Part shown: positions 32,296-42,474 of the stretch, piece by piece
How positions within the stretch are numbered: position 1 is the stretch's first letter
Layout: each line of letters begins with the position of its first letter
Origin: Rickettsia endosymbiont of Ceutorhynchus obstrictus
GTDB lineage: Bacteria; Pseudomonadota; Alphaproteobacteria; Rickettsiales; Rickettsiaceae
Length of the DNA: 64,000 nucleotides
Reading direction: 5' to 3'
NCBI RefSeq assembly: GCF_964026565.1
Contig: NZ_OZ032162.1
Location: 558,001 to 622,000, forward strand
Translations under genes and position numbers: made by a program
The notes under the pieces: generated by a model
The model's input: only the letters and a program-made list of their open reading frames with translations
Told to the model about the DNA's origin: nothing
Database searches by the model: none

Positions 32296-35200
32296 ATGGC
32301 GATACAGTTTGCAAGAATAGAAATAGTAAGTAGGAGTGAAGGTAAAAATGCTTGCCTTAAAGCCGCCTATAATGCCAGGCTGATTATTAAAGATGAGAGA
32401 ACTAACATCACTTATAATTTTAGCAAAAAAGGCGATAATGTTTATCATGCTGTTTTATTGCCTGCTCATGCAGATAAAAAATTCAAAGACTCAAGGATCT
32501 TGATGAATGAGGTAGAGCGTACAGAGAAAAGAAAAAATAGTCAATTATTAAAAGATATTGTGATTGCTTTACCAGATGATAAGGAATTGGATTTACAAGA
32601 TAGGATAGCAATTACTCATGAAATCATCAAAGAGATGGGATGGGTAAAGAATGGGCTTGGAGTTCAGGTTGATATTCATAAGCCCCATGATGGAGAGAAG
32701 AATTGGCATGCCCATGTGCTTGTGACTACCAGAAGATTTACAGAAAACGGTAAAGCTTTAGGAGCTAAGGCAGTAGATTTAAATCCTAAATTTGCCAAAG
32801 TTAAGGGCAAAGCATTCATTATCCCTGAAGATAAAATTATTCATGAAAGAGCTAAAGAAGTAATCAATAAATATTTTGCCAAGTTAGGTTTAGAAATCAG
32901 AGTAGACCCAATAAGTTTTATGCCACAGCAGCATGTCGGCCCTACTAGAATGCGAAGTATTATCAATGAAATAGCAGAGCAAAATAACATATGCAGGCTT
33001 GCCCATCTTGAAATCATCAAAGGAGCAGATGGAGTGCTTGATCGCATGATTCGTCATCAAGCTATTTTTACTAAATTGGATATAGAAAAAGCAGTAAAAG
33101 AGATTCCAGAAGAAGCAGAAAAGCAAAAACTAATAAGGGAAATATTAAATTCAGATAGGCTGATAAAACTATATAATGAAGATGGCACGGATACTAAATA
33201 CTATACTACTATAGATATACGGGATGAAGAATTAAGGATAGTTAGAATAGCAGATAAGGTAAATAGCCAGATTCATTTTAATAACGTTATTAAGCTTAAG
33301 AGTGCTATCGATAATCTTGCAAGTGTTAATGAAGCACAAAGAGCAAGTCTGCATCATATATTAATTAATAATCAAGGGATTAGGGTCTTGCAAGGTAGAG
33401 CCGGCACCGGTAAGTCGCAAGTACTTGCTGAAGCTTATAAAATTGCCACCAATCATGGGCAAAATATTATAGGACTCGCTCCTACTCATAAAGCAGCATC
33501 AGAGCTTAAAAGTAAAGGCTACCGGCAATGTCATACAGTCAAAGGGTTTTTATTTAAATTATATAATGGTAAAGCTGATCTACCAAGAGATACTACGCTA
33601 GTAGTAGATGAAGCAGGAATGGTAGGTAATAGTGATTATTTAGAATTATTAAAAGTAGCAAGGAGTAATAATTGTAATTTGATACTGGCTGGAGATGAGA
33701 GACAACTCACTTCTGTTGAGCGAGGAGGAATGTTTGCAGTATTGGCTAGTAAATTTGGCTCATATGAGTTAAGTAGCATTAGAAGACAAAATAAAGTATG
33801 GGCAAGAGAAATGGCTTCATGCTTTGCAAAATCAGATATTGCCGGTGGTCTGCGTTTACTTGCACAGCATAAATGTTTAAAGATTGATCATACACTAGAA
33901 GAATCAATGGCAAGATTAATTAATGATTGGAGTAACAGCAAATTTGCTCTAAATGAGCGTTTAATAATTACCATGCGTAATGCTGAAGTAGATAGTATTA
34001 ATCAAGGGATCAGGGAGTTATTAAAAGCTAAAGGCTTGCTTACCGGTAAAGAATATAGACACTATCTATCATCTAAAAAGCACGAAGATTATATGGCAGG
34101 AGATCGTATTTTGTTTAAAAGTACTAATAAAGATTTACAAATAGAAAATGGGGAATTTGCAACGATAACTTCAGTAAGTAACGATAAGTTTGTTACTAAA
34201 ACAGATAGCGGGAAAGAAATAGAATTTAATCCTCAAGATGTAAGCTTTAAACATGGCTATGCTTCTACAGTGTATAAAGCACAAGGAGCCTCAATTAAAG
34301 ATGTCTATGTATTACATAATCTAGCAGGAAATAGCAGAAATTCTTATGTAGCCATGACTAGACATATAGAAGAGGTAAAACTCTATTATAATAGGGAGGC
34401 TACCAGGAATATGGCCAATTTAATATCGCAACTTAGTAAAATAGATAATAGGCTATCTAGCATTAATTTTAAAACTTTAGAAGAATTAGTAGCGATTCAA
34501 GATCAAGAAAATAAGAGTCCTAATATTATAGATAAAGTAGGTGATTGGTTTAAAGGGGTAGTAGAAGATATTAAGGATAGATTACACAGTAATGATAACT
34601 ATTACCACTTAAGAGTGAAGTTAGAGCCACCTGCTAAAGTAGCAGAAATCCTAAGAAGCACTAGCACAAATCTTGCCACAAGCCATAAAGCCCAAGAAGA
34701 GCGGAAAAGCTCTTCTTATAACCTTACGAATTGTAATAAACAAGATACAACAATCAGTGTTAAGTTACAAGAGGATATTATGGCAAAGAATAAAATAGAT
34801 TATAATGCTATTAATAAACAAAAAGCACTGGAATTAAAACAAAAATTATCATTTAAAGCGGAAGAAATAGGTAGAAATTTGCTAGGCAGTCCAAACAAGC
34901 ATTTATCAAATAGTCAAGTGTTACGCTGGGAGAAAGATGGTAAAATAGCGATGAAGATAAATGGCAGTAAAGCCGGCAGATGGTATGATTTTAGTAAAGG
35001 AGAGGGAGGAGATTTATTTACCTTAGTACAAAGAGAAAAAAATTGTGATTTTGTAGAAGCTAAGAAATATTTACAAGATATGGTTGGTATGTCAACAAGC
35101 AGTAAATATCTAGCAGCAAATTTAGCAGCAAACAAAAATCAACAAATTAAAACTCAAACAGAGCAAGAGGCTGAAATAGTAAAAATTAAGAGAGCTATAA

Positions 35201-36453
35201 GCTTATATGAAAAATCAGACTCTATAAAATATTCTATGCCCAATAATGTAGCAAAAAGATATTTATCAGAACATCGTGGGATTAAAGAAGTATTAACAAG
35301 ATACCAACTAAGTAACGATCTTAGAACCAATATAATGTGGGATAATAATAGTAAACAATATTATCCTGCATTAATTGCTTTTGCTAGAAATAAAGATGGT
35401 AATATTACCGGTGGACAATCAATTTATTTAAACAAAGAAACAAATAATAAAGCTGATATTGAGGTTAATAAACGTTCATTTGGTAGAATTAAAGGTTCTT
35501 TTGTTGAGATTAATAAAAATAACGCACAGCAGAACGTACAAAGCAGGAACGTACAAATCAGTAAAGATGGCAATAATTCAGTTAGTAATATAACAATTAT
35601 AGCAGAAGGGGTAGAGACGGCTTTAAGCATTGGGGAAGTTGGTATTAAAGGCAAAATACTTTGTAGTTTAGGTGTAAGTAACATCCGAAACTATGAGCCT
35701 ATCAAAGGAGAAAGAATAATAATTGCTGCTGATAATGATGGCAAAGACGCAGTATCAGTTAATACTGTAATGAAAGCTCAGGAAGAATTAATTAGCAAAG
35801 GAGCTGTGGTATCAATAATACGACCACCAGAAAAAGGCGATTTTAACGATATGTTAAAATCCCAAGGAGCAGAATCTATAAACAAGCTTATAGAGCCTGA
35901 AATAGCAAAATTAACAGTAGCTAGTAAAATAACTAAACAGTCATCCTTAAAAGCAAGTGATGATAGCAAATCACAATTTCAGTCTATAGAATTATTATTG
36001 TCAAAATTGGCAAATAACGATAATAACGAACTAAATAATTTGCAGCAACAGCAAATAACAGCTCTAGCAAAGTTTGGCACAGCAGAAAATATCGATACTG
36101 CTTTACAAATCTACAGAGAAAAAGGTATAGATTCTTGTACTGCTTATAGTAACAAGATTTGCATAGCAGCAATAGAGCAGAAGATACAGAAAGATTTACA
36201 AATTATGAAGAATAAATTTGATCCTAATTATAATCTTGGTGATAAAAAATTTTGTGATATAGTAGTACATGATTTTCAAGGCAAAAGCCATCTCGTCCCT
36301 GAAGATTACTTAAATGCCATAGGAAGAGATAAACAAATAATGCAATATATAAGTCCAAGCTCAGAAATAGCTAAAGAAATAAGAAGTAATGGAATGGACC
36401 TCCCTATATACAGAATCAATAACAGTAGTTATAGTTCTAGAATAGGAAATTAA
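32296..36453 (+). CDS. traA: TraA relaxase-helicase-primase (Ti type)
   Basis: This 1385-residue multidomain transfer protein starts with a MobA/MobL relaxase (residues 1-230) with a candidate catalytic Tyr in AAYNAR and the metal-binding HKPHDGEKNWHAHVLVTT motif. Next is a RecD-like helicase: Walker A GRAGTGKSQ near 367, Walker B VVDEAGM near 436, and YKAQGAS. Then a primase-like zinc-free region (WYDFSKGEGGDLFTLVQ, about 895) and a TOPRIM domain (IIAEGVETALS, about 1101, with AADNDGKDAV). It nicks and unwinds DNA for conjugation. The last 20 or so residues (DLPIYRINNSSYSSRIGN) come from the inserted IS1111-type element; the native end was probably GKASI followed by stop, visible after the element at about 37865. 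Confidence 0.88.
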   Translation: MAIQFARIEIVSRSEGKNACLKAAYNARLIIKDERTNITYNFSKKGDNVYHAVLLPAHADKKFKDSRILMNEVERTEKRKNSQLLKDIVIALPDDKELDLQDRIAITHEIIKEMGWVKNGLGVQVDIHKPHDGEKNWHAHVLVTTRRFTENGKALGAKAVDLNPKFAKVKGKAFIIPEDKIIHERAKEVINKYFAKLGLEIRVDPISFMPQQHVGPTRMRSIINEIAEQNNICRLAHLEIIKGADGVLDRMIRHQAIFTKLDIEKAVKEIPEEAEKQKLIREILNSDRLIKLYNEDGTDTKYYTTIDIRDEELRIVRIADKVNSQIHFNNVIKLKSAIDNLASVNEAQRASLHHILINNQGIRVLQGRAGTGKSQVLAEAYKIATNHGQNIIGLAPTHKAASELKSKGYRQCHTVKGFLFKLYNGKADLPRDTTLVVDEAGMVGNSDYLELLKVARSNNCNLILAGDERQLTSVERGGMFAVLASKFGSYELSSIRRQNKVWAREMASCFAKSDIAGGLRLLAQHKCLKIDHTLEESMARLINDWSNSKFALNERLIITMRNAEVDSINQGIRELLKAKGLLTGKEYRHYLSSKKHEDYMAGDRILFKSTNKDLQIENGEFATITSVSNDKFVTKTDSGKEIEFNPQDVSFKHGYASTVYKAQGASIKDVYVLHNLAGNSRNSYVAMTRHIEEVKLYYNREATRNMANLISQLSKIDNRLSSINFKTLEELVAIQDQENKSPNIIDKVGDWFKGVVEDIKDRLHSNDNYYHLRVKLEPPAKVAEILRSTSTNLATSHKAQEERKSSSYNLTNCNKQDTTISVKLQEDIMAKNKIDYNAINKQKALELKQKLSFKAEEIGRNLLGSPNKHLSNSQVLRWEKDGKIAMKINGSKAGRWYDFSKGEGGDLFTLVQREKNCDFVEAKKYLQDMVGMSTSSKYLAANLAANKNQQIKTQTEQEAEIVKIKRAISLYEKSDSIKYSMPNNVAKRYLSEHRGIKEVLTRYQLSNDLRTNIMWDNNSKQYYPALIAFARNKDGNITGGQSIYLNKETNNKADIEVNKRSFGRIKGSFVEINKNNAQQNVQSRNVQISKDGNNSVSNITIIAEGVETALSIGEVGIKGKILCSLGVSNIRNYEPIKGERIIIAADNDGKDAVSVNTVMKAQEELISKGAVVSIIRPPEKGDFNDMLKSQGAESINKLIEPEIAKLTVASKITKQSSLKASDDSKSQFQSIELLLSKLANNDNNELNNLQQQQITALAKFGTAENIDTALQIYREKGIDSCTAYSNKICIAAIEQKIQKDLQIMKNKFDPNYNLGDKKFCDIVVHDFQGKSHLVPEDYLNAIGRDKQIMQYISPSSEIAKEIRSNGMDLPIYRINNSSYSSRIGN

Positions 36454-36479
36454 TCCTAGACAACAATAAGGAGGTCCAA

Positions 36480-37529
36480 ATGGAAGTTAACACAATTGGC
36501 ATAGATATTGCAAAAAGAATTTTTCAAATACATGGAGTAGATAAAAACGGCAAGACAATATTAAAGAAAAAATTGATTAGGGATCAAGTATTAAGCTTTA
36601 TAGCTAATTTACCAAAATGTTTAGTAGGAATGGAGGCATGCGGCGGAGCTAATTATTGGGGAAGAGAAATAACAAAATTAGGACATGAGGTTAAATTGAT
36701 AGCACCACAATTTGTAAAACCATATGTTAAAACTAATAAGAACGACCAAGCTGATGCAGAAGCAATATGCGAAGCAGTAGCGAGACCAAATATGAGATTT
36801 GTACCAATCAAAAGTGTAGAGCAGCAGGATATTTTATCAATTCATAGAATAAGAGCAAGGCTAGTAAGAAATCGTACTGCACTAGCTAATGAGATTAGAG
36901 GATTATTGTATGAATTTGGCTTAATTATTCCACAAGGGATAAATAAAGTTATCAGTAAATTAACAGAGATTTTAGATAGTGAAACTTTAAGCCGTCTTAG
37001 TTATCAAACGTTTAGCGAGTTGAAAGAAGAATTTGTAGATAATGATAAAAAAATAATAGAGTTAGAAAAAAGATTAAAAATACTAGCAGGTGAGTTAGAA
37101 GAATATAAACGATTAACAGCTATACCCGGTATAGGTTTAATTACTGCTACAGCATTAATAGCTTCGATAGGTAATGCAAAAAATTTTAGTAATGGTAGAC
37201 AATTATCAACTTGGCTTGGTTTAGTACCAAAACAATATTCGAGTGGAGGTAAAGAAAGGTTACTTAGTATAAGCAAGAGAGGTGATACTTATTTACGTAC
37301 TTTATTAATTCAAGGAGCAAGAGCGGTATTAAATGCTAAGCTAAGGTTTACAACTGAAGCACAAAAAAATAAAAAAGATTTTAGTAAATTTACTAAATGG
37401 ATGTTTAATTTATTAGAACGATGTGGGCATAATAAAACTACTGTTGCAATAGCGAATAAATTAGCACGAGTAGTATTTGCAGTATTACGCACCGGCAATG
37501 ATTATAATGAAACTAAAGTTTGTAACTGA
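36480..37529 (+). CDS. IS110/IS1111-type DEDD transposase, copy 2
   Basis: 349 residues with Asp9, Glu52 and Asp89/Asp92 as in copy 1, and the C-terminal AIPGIGLITATALIASIG and SSGGK serine motif. It is intact and presumed active. It differs from copy 1 at roughly one residue in ten. Confidence 0.9.
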   Translation: MEVNTIGIDIAKRIFQIHGVDKNGKTILKKKLIRDQVLSFIANLPKCLVGMEACGGANYWGREITKLGHEVKLIAPQFVKPYVKTNKNDQADAEAICEAVARPNMRFVPIKSVEQQDILSIHRIRARLVRNRTALANEIRGLLYEFGLIIPQGINKVISKLTEILDSETLSRLSYQTFSELKEEFVDNDKKIIELEKRLKILAGELEEYKRLTAIPGIGLITATALIASIGNAKNFSNGRQLSTWLGLVPKQYSSGGKERLLSISKRGDTYLRTLLIQGARAVLNAKLRFTTEAQKNKKDFSKFTKWMFNLLERCGHNKTTVAIANKLARVVFAVLRTGNDYNETKVCN

Positions 37530-37592
37530 TAAGTTAACAAAATTTAGTAAATAAAATATTAATAAGTATTACTCTAAAATAGAGACTAATAT

Positions 37593-37815
37593 ATTCCAAC
37601 CTGAAATATGCGTGAGATAATAATATTGATGGTAAATAAGACAAACCTTAACCTACAAAAAAACTGATTACCGCACAGGCTCTAATGAAGCCGGAAAAGT
37701 GATAAGTAAAAGTTAGTAGGTAGCGAATTCCATCAGGGCTAATTGATAAATTTAAAGTGATAAATTTAAAGTAATTTATCAATTATAAGCCGAATACATG
37801 ACTGCATTTGCTTGT
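37593..37815 (+). ncRNA. Putative IS1111 guide (bridge/seek) RNA, copy 2
   Basis: This is the same conserved framework as at 30268-30472. Helix ACCTAC (37651-37656)/GTAGGT (37716-37721) substitutes for the GCTTAC/GTAAGC helix of copy 1. A second, perfect 12-bp helix AATTGATAAATT (37741-37752)/AATTTATCAATT (37773-37784) replaces the AATAAAT/ATTTATT pair. The internal loops, where guide sequences would lie, are the most variable part. Confidence 0.6.
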
Positions 37816-37960
37816 TGACTATTAAATATTATTTTTTTCTTGCATTATTGGGGAGGTCCATACATGCGGTAAAGCAAGTATCTGAGATCAAGCTAAATCA
37901 AGGAATAAGAGTTTAGAGTGTAGTGTAATAATATTTTATCAAGTTAAAAAATATAAATAT

Positions 37961-39004
37961 ATGAGTGAACAAGGAAACCTACTGGGTGATCCAGATAAAG
38001 GCACAAAGAAAGCTAAGCATGATAAGATATTTCGTAAGGCACTAGAGAATCCTCTAGTTGCCCATGAATTCTTTAATGCACATTTACCTAAGGAGATAAA
38101 AGCTTTAATAGATTTTCCTAGTTTAGCAATGGAAAATACCACATTTGTAGAAAGCTCTTTAAAAGATTCTATCTCTGATGTTTTATTCTCATGCAAATTT
38201 GATAAACAAGACGGATATTTATTTTTGCTTGTAGAACATCAATCAAAAGCAGATCATTTCATGGCCTTTAGGCTATTTAAATATATGATTAATATTTGTG
38301 AGCGATATTTAATACAAAATCCTAAAGCTAAGACTTTACCATTAATATACCCGATGATATTTTTCAATGGTCAGGAAAAATATAATGTTGCAAGGAATTT
38401 GTGGGATTTATTTACTAATAACAAATTAGCAAAAGAATTATGGATTAATGATTACCAATTGGTGAATGTCCATGAAATACCAGATGAAGAGTTTAAGCAA
38501 AGGATATGGTCAGGAATATTAGAATTTTTTCTCAAGCATATACATGAGAGGGAATTATTAAAAAGATGGCAAGAAATATCAGATATATTACCGGAATTAA
38601 CAAAAATAACGATAGGCTATGATTATCTAGAAATGATATTATATTATACATTGACGAAGATAGAGCAAGATGATAAAATAAAACTAGAGAATTTATTATC
38701 AACAAAGTTGAATCCGGAAATAGGGACAAGGCTTATGAGAAGTTTAGCACAGCATTGGCAACAAGAAGGAAAAGAAATAGGTATTCTTGAAGGCTTACAA
38801 GTTGGTGAAGCTAAAGGTATCCAAATTGGAAAAGCTGAAGGAAAAGCTGAAGGAAAAGCTGAAGGAAAAGCTGAAGGAAAAGCTGAAGGGGAATATAATA
38901 AAGCAGTAGAGGTAGCAAAGAAAATGTTAGCTCAAGGTTGTAATATTGCTTTAATTTCTAGTGTAACCGGTCTTGATGAAGCTTTTATTAGTTCTTTAGA
39001 GTAA
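37961..39004 (+). CDS. Rpn-family PD-(D/E)XK nuclease/transposase-like protein, copy 1
   Basis: This 347-residue member of the recombination-promoting nuclease family has KHDKIFRKALENP, the PD-(D/E)XK core ISDVLFSCKF with YLFLLVEHQSK (catalytic D, E and Q/K), and a long helical middle. The C-terminal tail has a 12-bp microsatellite coding KAEG five times (about 38834-38890), then AKKMLAQGCNIALISSVTGL, typical of the family. Such proteins raise RecA-independent recombination in E. coli. It sits between IS1111 and traD in both modules. Confidence 0.82.
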   Translation: MSEQGNLLGDPDKGTKKAKHDKIFRKALENPLVAHEFFNAHLPKEIKALIDFPSLAMENTTFVESSLKDSISDVLFSCKFDKQDGYLFLLVEHQSKADHFMAFRLFKYMINICERYLIQNPKAKTLPLIYPMIFFNGQEKYNVARNLWDLFTNNKLAKELWINDYQLVNVHEIPDEEFKQRIWSGILEFFLKHIHERELLKRWQEISDILPELTKITIGYDYLEMILYYTLTKIEQDDKIKLENLLSTKLNPEIGTRLMRSLAQHWQQEGKEIGILEGLQVGEAKGIQIGKAEGKAEGKAEGKAEGKAEGEYNKAVEVAKKMLAQGCNIALISSVTGLDEAFISSLE

Positions 39005-39232
39005 ACATATTTCTTGTAAAATTTACTCTGCTGTTTGAAAAATCATTTATAAAAATTCTGAAATAACAAAAAAGTTTTTTATACGCAGCTTACCTCTAAA
39101 ACTCGTAATACTAAATTAGCGATTTAAAGGGGCATTATAATAGAATATTTCTTTATAAGGTATTCCCCTCCATCAAACAATTGAAATCTTTTAAAAATGC
39201 CATTAAAATGGTTTGATATTTTTAGATTTAAA

Positions 39233-40099
39233 TCAAGTTTGTAAATTCATTGGTAATTTAGTAATAGGGAAATTACCCACAAGTTTTACATAACAGGTAA
39301 GATCTGGTAGATTCATGATTTCAGATGGCATTACTAATAATTTCCTTTTTTCTAAGCTGTGCATATTTACTCCATCACGCATAGAGTTAGCACCATAAGA
39401 GAGATTCTCTTGAGTTTCAATAATTTCTTGCTCACCAAGCATTAAAGCTGATTTATGTGCTGTCTGCTGATCACTTACTCGAAAAATAAATTTACTGCCA
39501 AATAGATCAAGCATTGAAGCTGCTCCTGCAGAACCATATATCTCCTCTAATTGATAAATGTTTTGCATACCTGCAACAACGCAGCCACCATATTTCCTGC
39601 TTTCAGCTAAAGCTATAGGGAGTGAAGATATCTTGTGTAAAGCTGGCAGCTCATCAATCACAAACCACATATTACTATGAGTATTATTGATGTTCCTATT
39701 CATTAATGCTTTTATCGCTATGCTAATCCATGCAGCAATAAGTGGTCGAAGCATTACTCTTTGATTAGGAGTACTAGTTATAAATAACCAACCTTTGTCC
39801 GCAGTAAACCACTTTCTAATACTAAAACTACCATCAGGCTTTAAATGTTGCAGAGCTTCAATATTTTTACTAACAGTTGCTTGAATACCTGAAGAAGTCT
39901 CAGGTGCACTACTGCTAATTATACCGGCTACTGCACTATTTTTAAAGATCCTAACAAATTCTTTATTATTTGCATAAAGAATAGTATTTATTAGCTTTTT
40001 GATGTCTTTGCTATCATGATATAATCTTAATCCTTCAGCTAATACTAGCTCAGCACTTTTAGCAAAAAAATCATCTAATTTTGGATTATAATTACTAAA
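39233..40099 (-). pseudogene. traD: traD_F 3' fragment truncated by IS66
   Basis: The last 288 or so codons of F-type TraD, corresponding to the intact gene at 46267-47958, are cut at 40099 by IS66 copy B. The Walker B region (WFVIDELPALHKISSLPIAL) and the end MPSEIMNLPDLTCYVKLVG remain, but Walker A is lost. An internal Met could start a 173-residue product, which would not be a functional coupling protein. Confidence 0.8.
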
Positions 40100-40182
40100 G
40101 TAAGCGTCTGGTAAAGGCGGTCTATAAAAGCAAAAGGGTTGTAGTATTATTCTATAGTATTAATAACATTAGGAATAATAGT

Positions 40183-40524
40183 GTGATGAATATTAGAAGG
40201 AAGAATATTACAGCGGAACAGAGGGCACAAATAATTAGTGAATCATGTGTTCCAGGGTGCATTATATCACAAGTTGCACGGTCTTATGGAATTTCGGAGA
40301 AGACATTATATGGGTGGCGTAGTAGGGGGAAGTTTAGCAGAAGAAAAGCAGAAACATCTAATAATACAGGTAATAAATTTGTAGAATTATTAGTACAAGA
40401 AAGAGAGTATACACTATTAAAAAAAGCAGAATTAACCTTTAGTAATTTTTCTTTATTAATTGAGGGCAATATTAGTAGCACAAAGCTCTTGGAGATAGTC
40501 AAAATATTGGACGGATCATGTTAG
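40183..40524 (+). CDS. tnpA: IS66 TnpA, copy B
   Basis: 113 residues, the same protein as at 18185-18526. Start 83 nt inside the element. First gene of the tnpABC operon, overlapping tnpB by 7 nt. Confidence 0.88.
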   Translation: MMNIRRKNITAEQRAQIISESCVPGCIISQVARSYGISEKTLYGWRSRGKFSRRKAETSNNTGNKFVELLVQEREYTLLKKAELTFSNFSLLIEGNISSTKLLEIVKILDGSC

Positions 40525-40868
40525 ATATAGCTTCAGATAGCAGAATATATCTCTGTACTGGTTATACCGACATGCGTAAGGGTATTAATGGTTTATCGTT
40601 ACTGGCACAATCAATATTGTCAGATCAGTTTGACAAGAGTGTCTTATTTGTCTTTAGGGGTAAACAGGCTGACAGAATAAAAATATTATGGTGGGATGGG
40701 CAAGGTTTTTGTTTATATTATAAATGTCTTGATAGTGGCAAGTTTGTATGGCCCAAGGTTGATAATAAGCAATCTATTGGAATTACTAAGGCCCAGCTAG
40801 CAATGTTGATAGAAGCTATTGACTGGCGTAATCCAAGATGGTTTAATAGACCTCAATATGCTGGATAA
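40518..40868 (+). CDS. tnpB: IS66 TnpB, copy B
   Basis: 116 residues, the same protein as at 17841-18191, with TDMRKGINGL and WWDGQG motifs intact. Confidence 0.9.
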   Translation: MLDIASDSRIYLCTGYTDMRKGINGLSLLAQSILSDQFDKSVLFVFRGKQADRIKILWWDGQGFCLYYKCLDSGKFVWPKVDNKQSIGITKAQLAMLIEAIDWRNPRWFNRPQYAG

Positions 40869-40878
40869 AGATTAAAAT

Positions 40879-42438
40879 ATGATTTTTGACCTTAACAACT
40901 TATCTTGTGATGTATCTATATTACATAAAACAATTAAGGTACTATTCGATGAGAATGAGTTATTGAATCAAGAAAACCAATCACTAAGAGAACAGCTAGC
41001 GTTACTAAAAGCAAAGAGTTATGGCAAGTCATCAGAAAAGGTAAGTAAGCAAATAGAAGAGCTTGAGCTCAAAATAGAAGAAAATGAGATTATTTTAGGT
41101 TTTAAACCTGAGCAAGATAACCTTGGTTCAGATAAGAGTCAAGAGGTTTCAGATAATAAGGATAGCAAGCAGCTAGCAAAGCGGCGGAAATTACCGGATT
41201 ATTTACCAAGAGAAGATGAGGTATTAAATCCTGCCGAAAAATGTCCCTCCTGTGGTGGAGTAGAATTTCGCAAGATAAGTGATGATATTTCAGAAACGTT
41301 AGAATATGTTCCATCATCATTTAAGGTGATACGTCATATAAGACCACGCTGTGCCTGTATTAATTGTGAGAAGATAGTTCAAGCCTATGCCCCATCAAAA
41401 GCCATTGACAAAGGTAAGGCTGGAGCTGGGTTATTGGCATATATTCTAGTTCAAAAATATTGCAATCATCTACCGCTCTATCGTCAATCACAAATTTACG
41501 ATAGAGAAGGCGTGGAGATTTCAAGGACGACAATGGCAAGCTGGGTGGGTCAATGTGCTAGATTGCTAGAGCCGATAGCGGGAGCAATTCAACGATTTGT
41601 ATTCTCAGGTGCACAAATTCATGGCGATGATACGCCAGTGAAAGTGTTAGCTCCTGGGATTGGTAAAACTAAAACTGGGAGAATATGGAGCTATGTATTA
41701 GACGGTAGACCTCATGGAAATAAGTCTCCAGCTGCAGTTTGTTATTTTTATAGTCCTGACCGGAAAGGCACAAGACCGCTTGAGCATTTAAAAGATTTTA
41801 CAGGAGTTCTACATGCAGATGCTTATACTGGTTATGATCAATTATATATTAATGATGAAAAATCAGCAACCAAGATAGAAGAAGCAGCATGCTGGGCTCA
41901 TATGCGTCGTAAGTTTTATGAAGTAACAATAGCAAATGATAAAGCCAATATCGCTATTGCCATATTGGAGCAGATTGGTGAAATTTATAGCATCGAAGCT
42001 GATATAAGAGGATTAGAACCTGATAAGCGGCTAGAGGAACGACAGAAAAAATCTAAAGTGTTGGTGGAAAAATTGTTTACCGGTTTTAGGAAAGCATATG
42101 ATCAACTACCCAAAAAAAGCAGTACAGCAAAAGCTATTTCTTATGCTTTAAATAATCAAAAAGCACTGATGAGATTCTTGGATAATGGAAAAATAGAAAT
42201 CGATAACAATGCCGCAGAGCGTGCTATGAGATCAATTGCCATAGGGCGAAAAAATTGGCTTTTTGCTGGATCAGACAGTGGCGGTCATACTGCCGCTATT
42301 ATCTATTCCATTATCGAAACTGCTAAGTTAAATAACATCAATCCTTGGAAATATCTGCAAAAAGTTCTTGCAATCATTCAGGATTATAAAGCCAATAAAA
42401 TTGCAGACCTCCTCCCTTGGAATATTATACTAGATTAA
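40879..42438 (+). CDS. tnpC: IS66 transposase TnpC, copy B
   Basis: 519 residues, the same protein as copy A with all three catalytic residues and the zinc cluster; separated from tnpB by 10 nt. Confidence 0.92.
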   Translation: MIFDLNNLSCDVSILHKTIKVLFDENELLNQENQSLREQLALLKAKSYGKSSEKVSKQIEELELKIEENEIILGFKPEQDNLGSDKSQEVSDNKDSKQLAKRRKLPDYLPREDEVLNPAEKCPSCGGVEFRKISDDISETLEYVPSSFKVIRHIRPRCACINCEKIVQAYAPSKAIDKGKAGAGLLAYILVQKYCNHLPLYRQSQIYDREGVEISRTTMASWVGQCARLLEPIAGAIQRFVFSGAQIHGDDTPVKVLAPGIGKTKTGRIWSYVLDGRPHGNKSPAAVCYFYSPDRKGTRPLEHLKDFTGVLHADAYTGYDQLYINDEKSATKIEEAACWAHMRRKFYEVTIANDKANIAIAILEQIGEIYSIEADIRGLEPDKRLEERQKKSKVLVEKLFTGFRKAYDQLPKKSSTAKAISYALNNQKALMRFLDNGKIEIDNNAAERAMRSIAIGRKNWLFAGSDSGGHTAAIIYSIIETAKLNNINPWKYLQKVLAIIQDYKANKIADLLPWNIILD

Positions 42439-42474
42439 ACTTATAAATCTATACCGCCTTTACCAGACGCTTAC

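Larger units (their letters stand above)
36394..37863 (+). mobile_element. IS110-family (IS1111-like) element, copy 2
   Basis: Left boundary octamer GGACCTCC at 36396-36403, right boundary GGAGGTCC at 37852-37859 followed by ATAC. It inserted near the 3' end of traA. The encoded transposase and the 3' tail are identical to copy 3, while the traA sequence beside copy 3 has drifted. Confidence 0.78.
40100..42474 (+). mobile_element. IS66-family element, copy B
   Basis: 2375 bp with the same ends as copy A. The left flank is traD_F (ttactaaa) and the right flank is the inside of traA (ataataaa). The flanks belong to different genes and do not match, so the element marks a recombination junction rather than a simple insertion. 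Confidence 0.9.
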
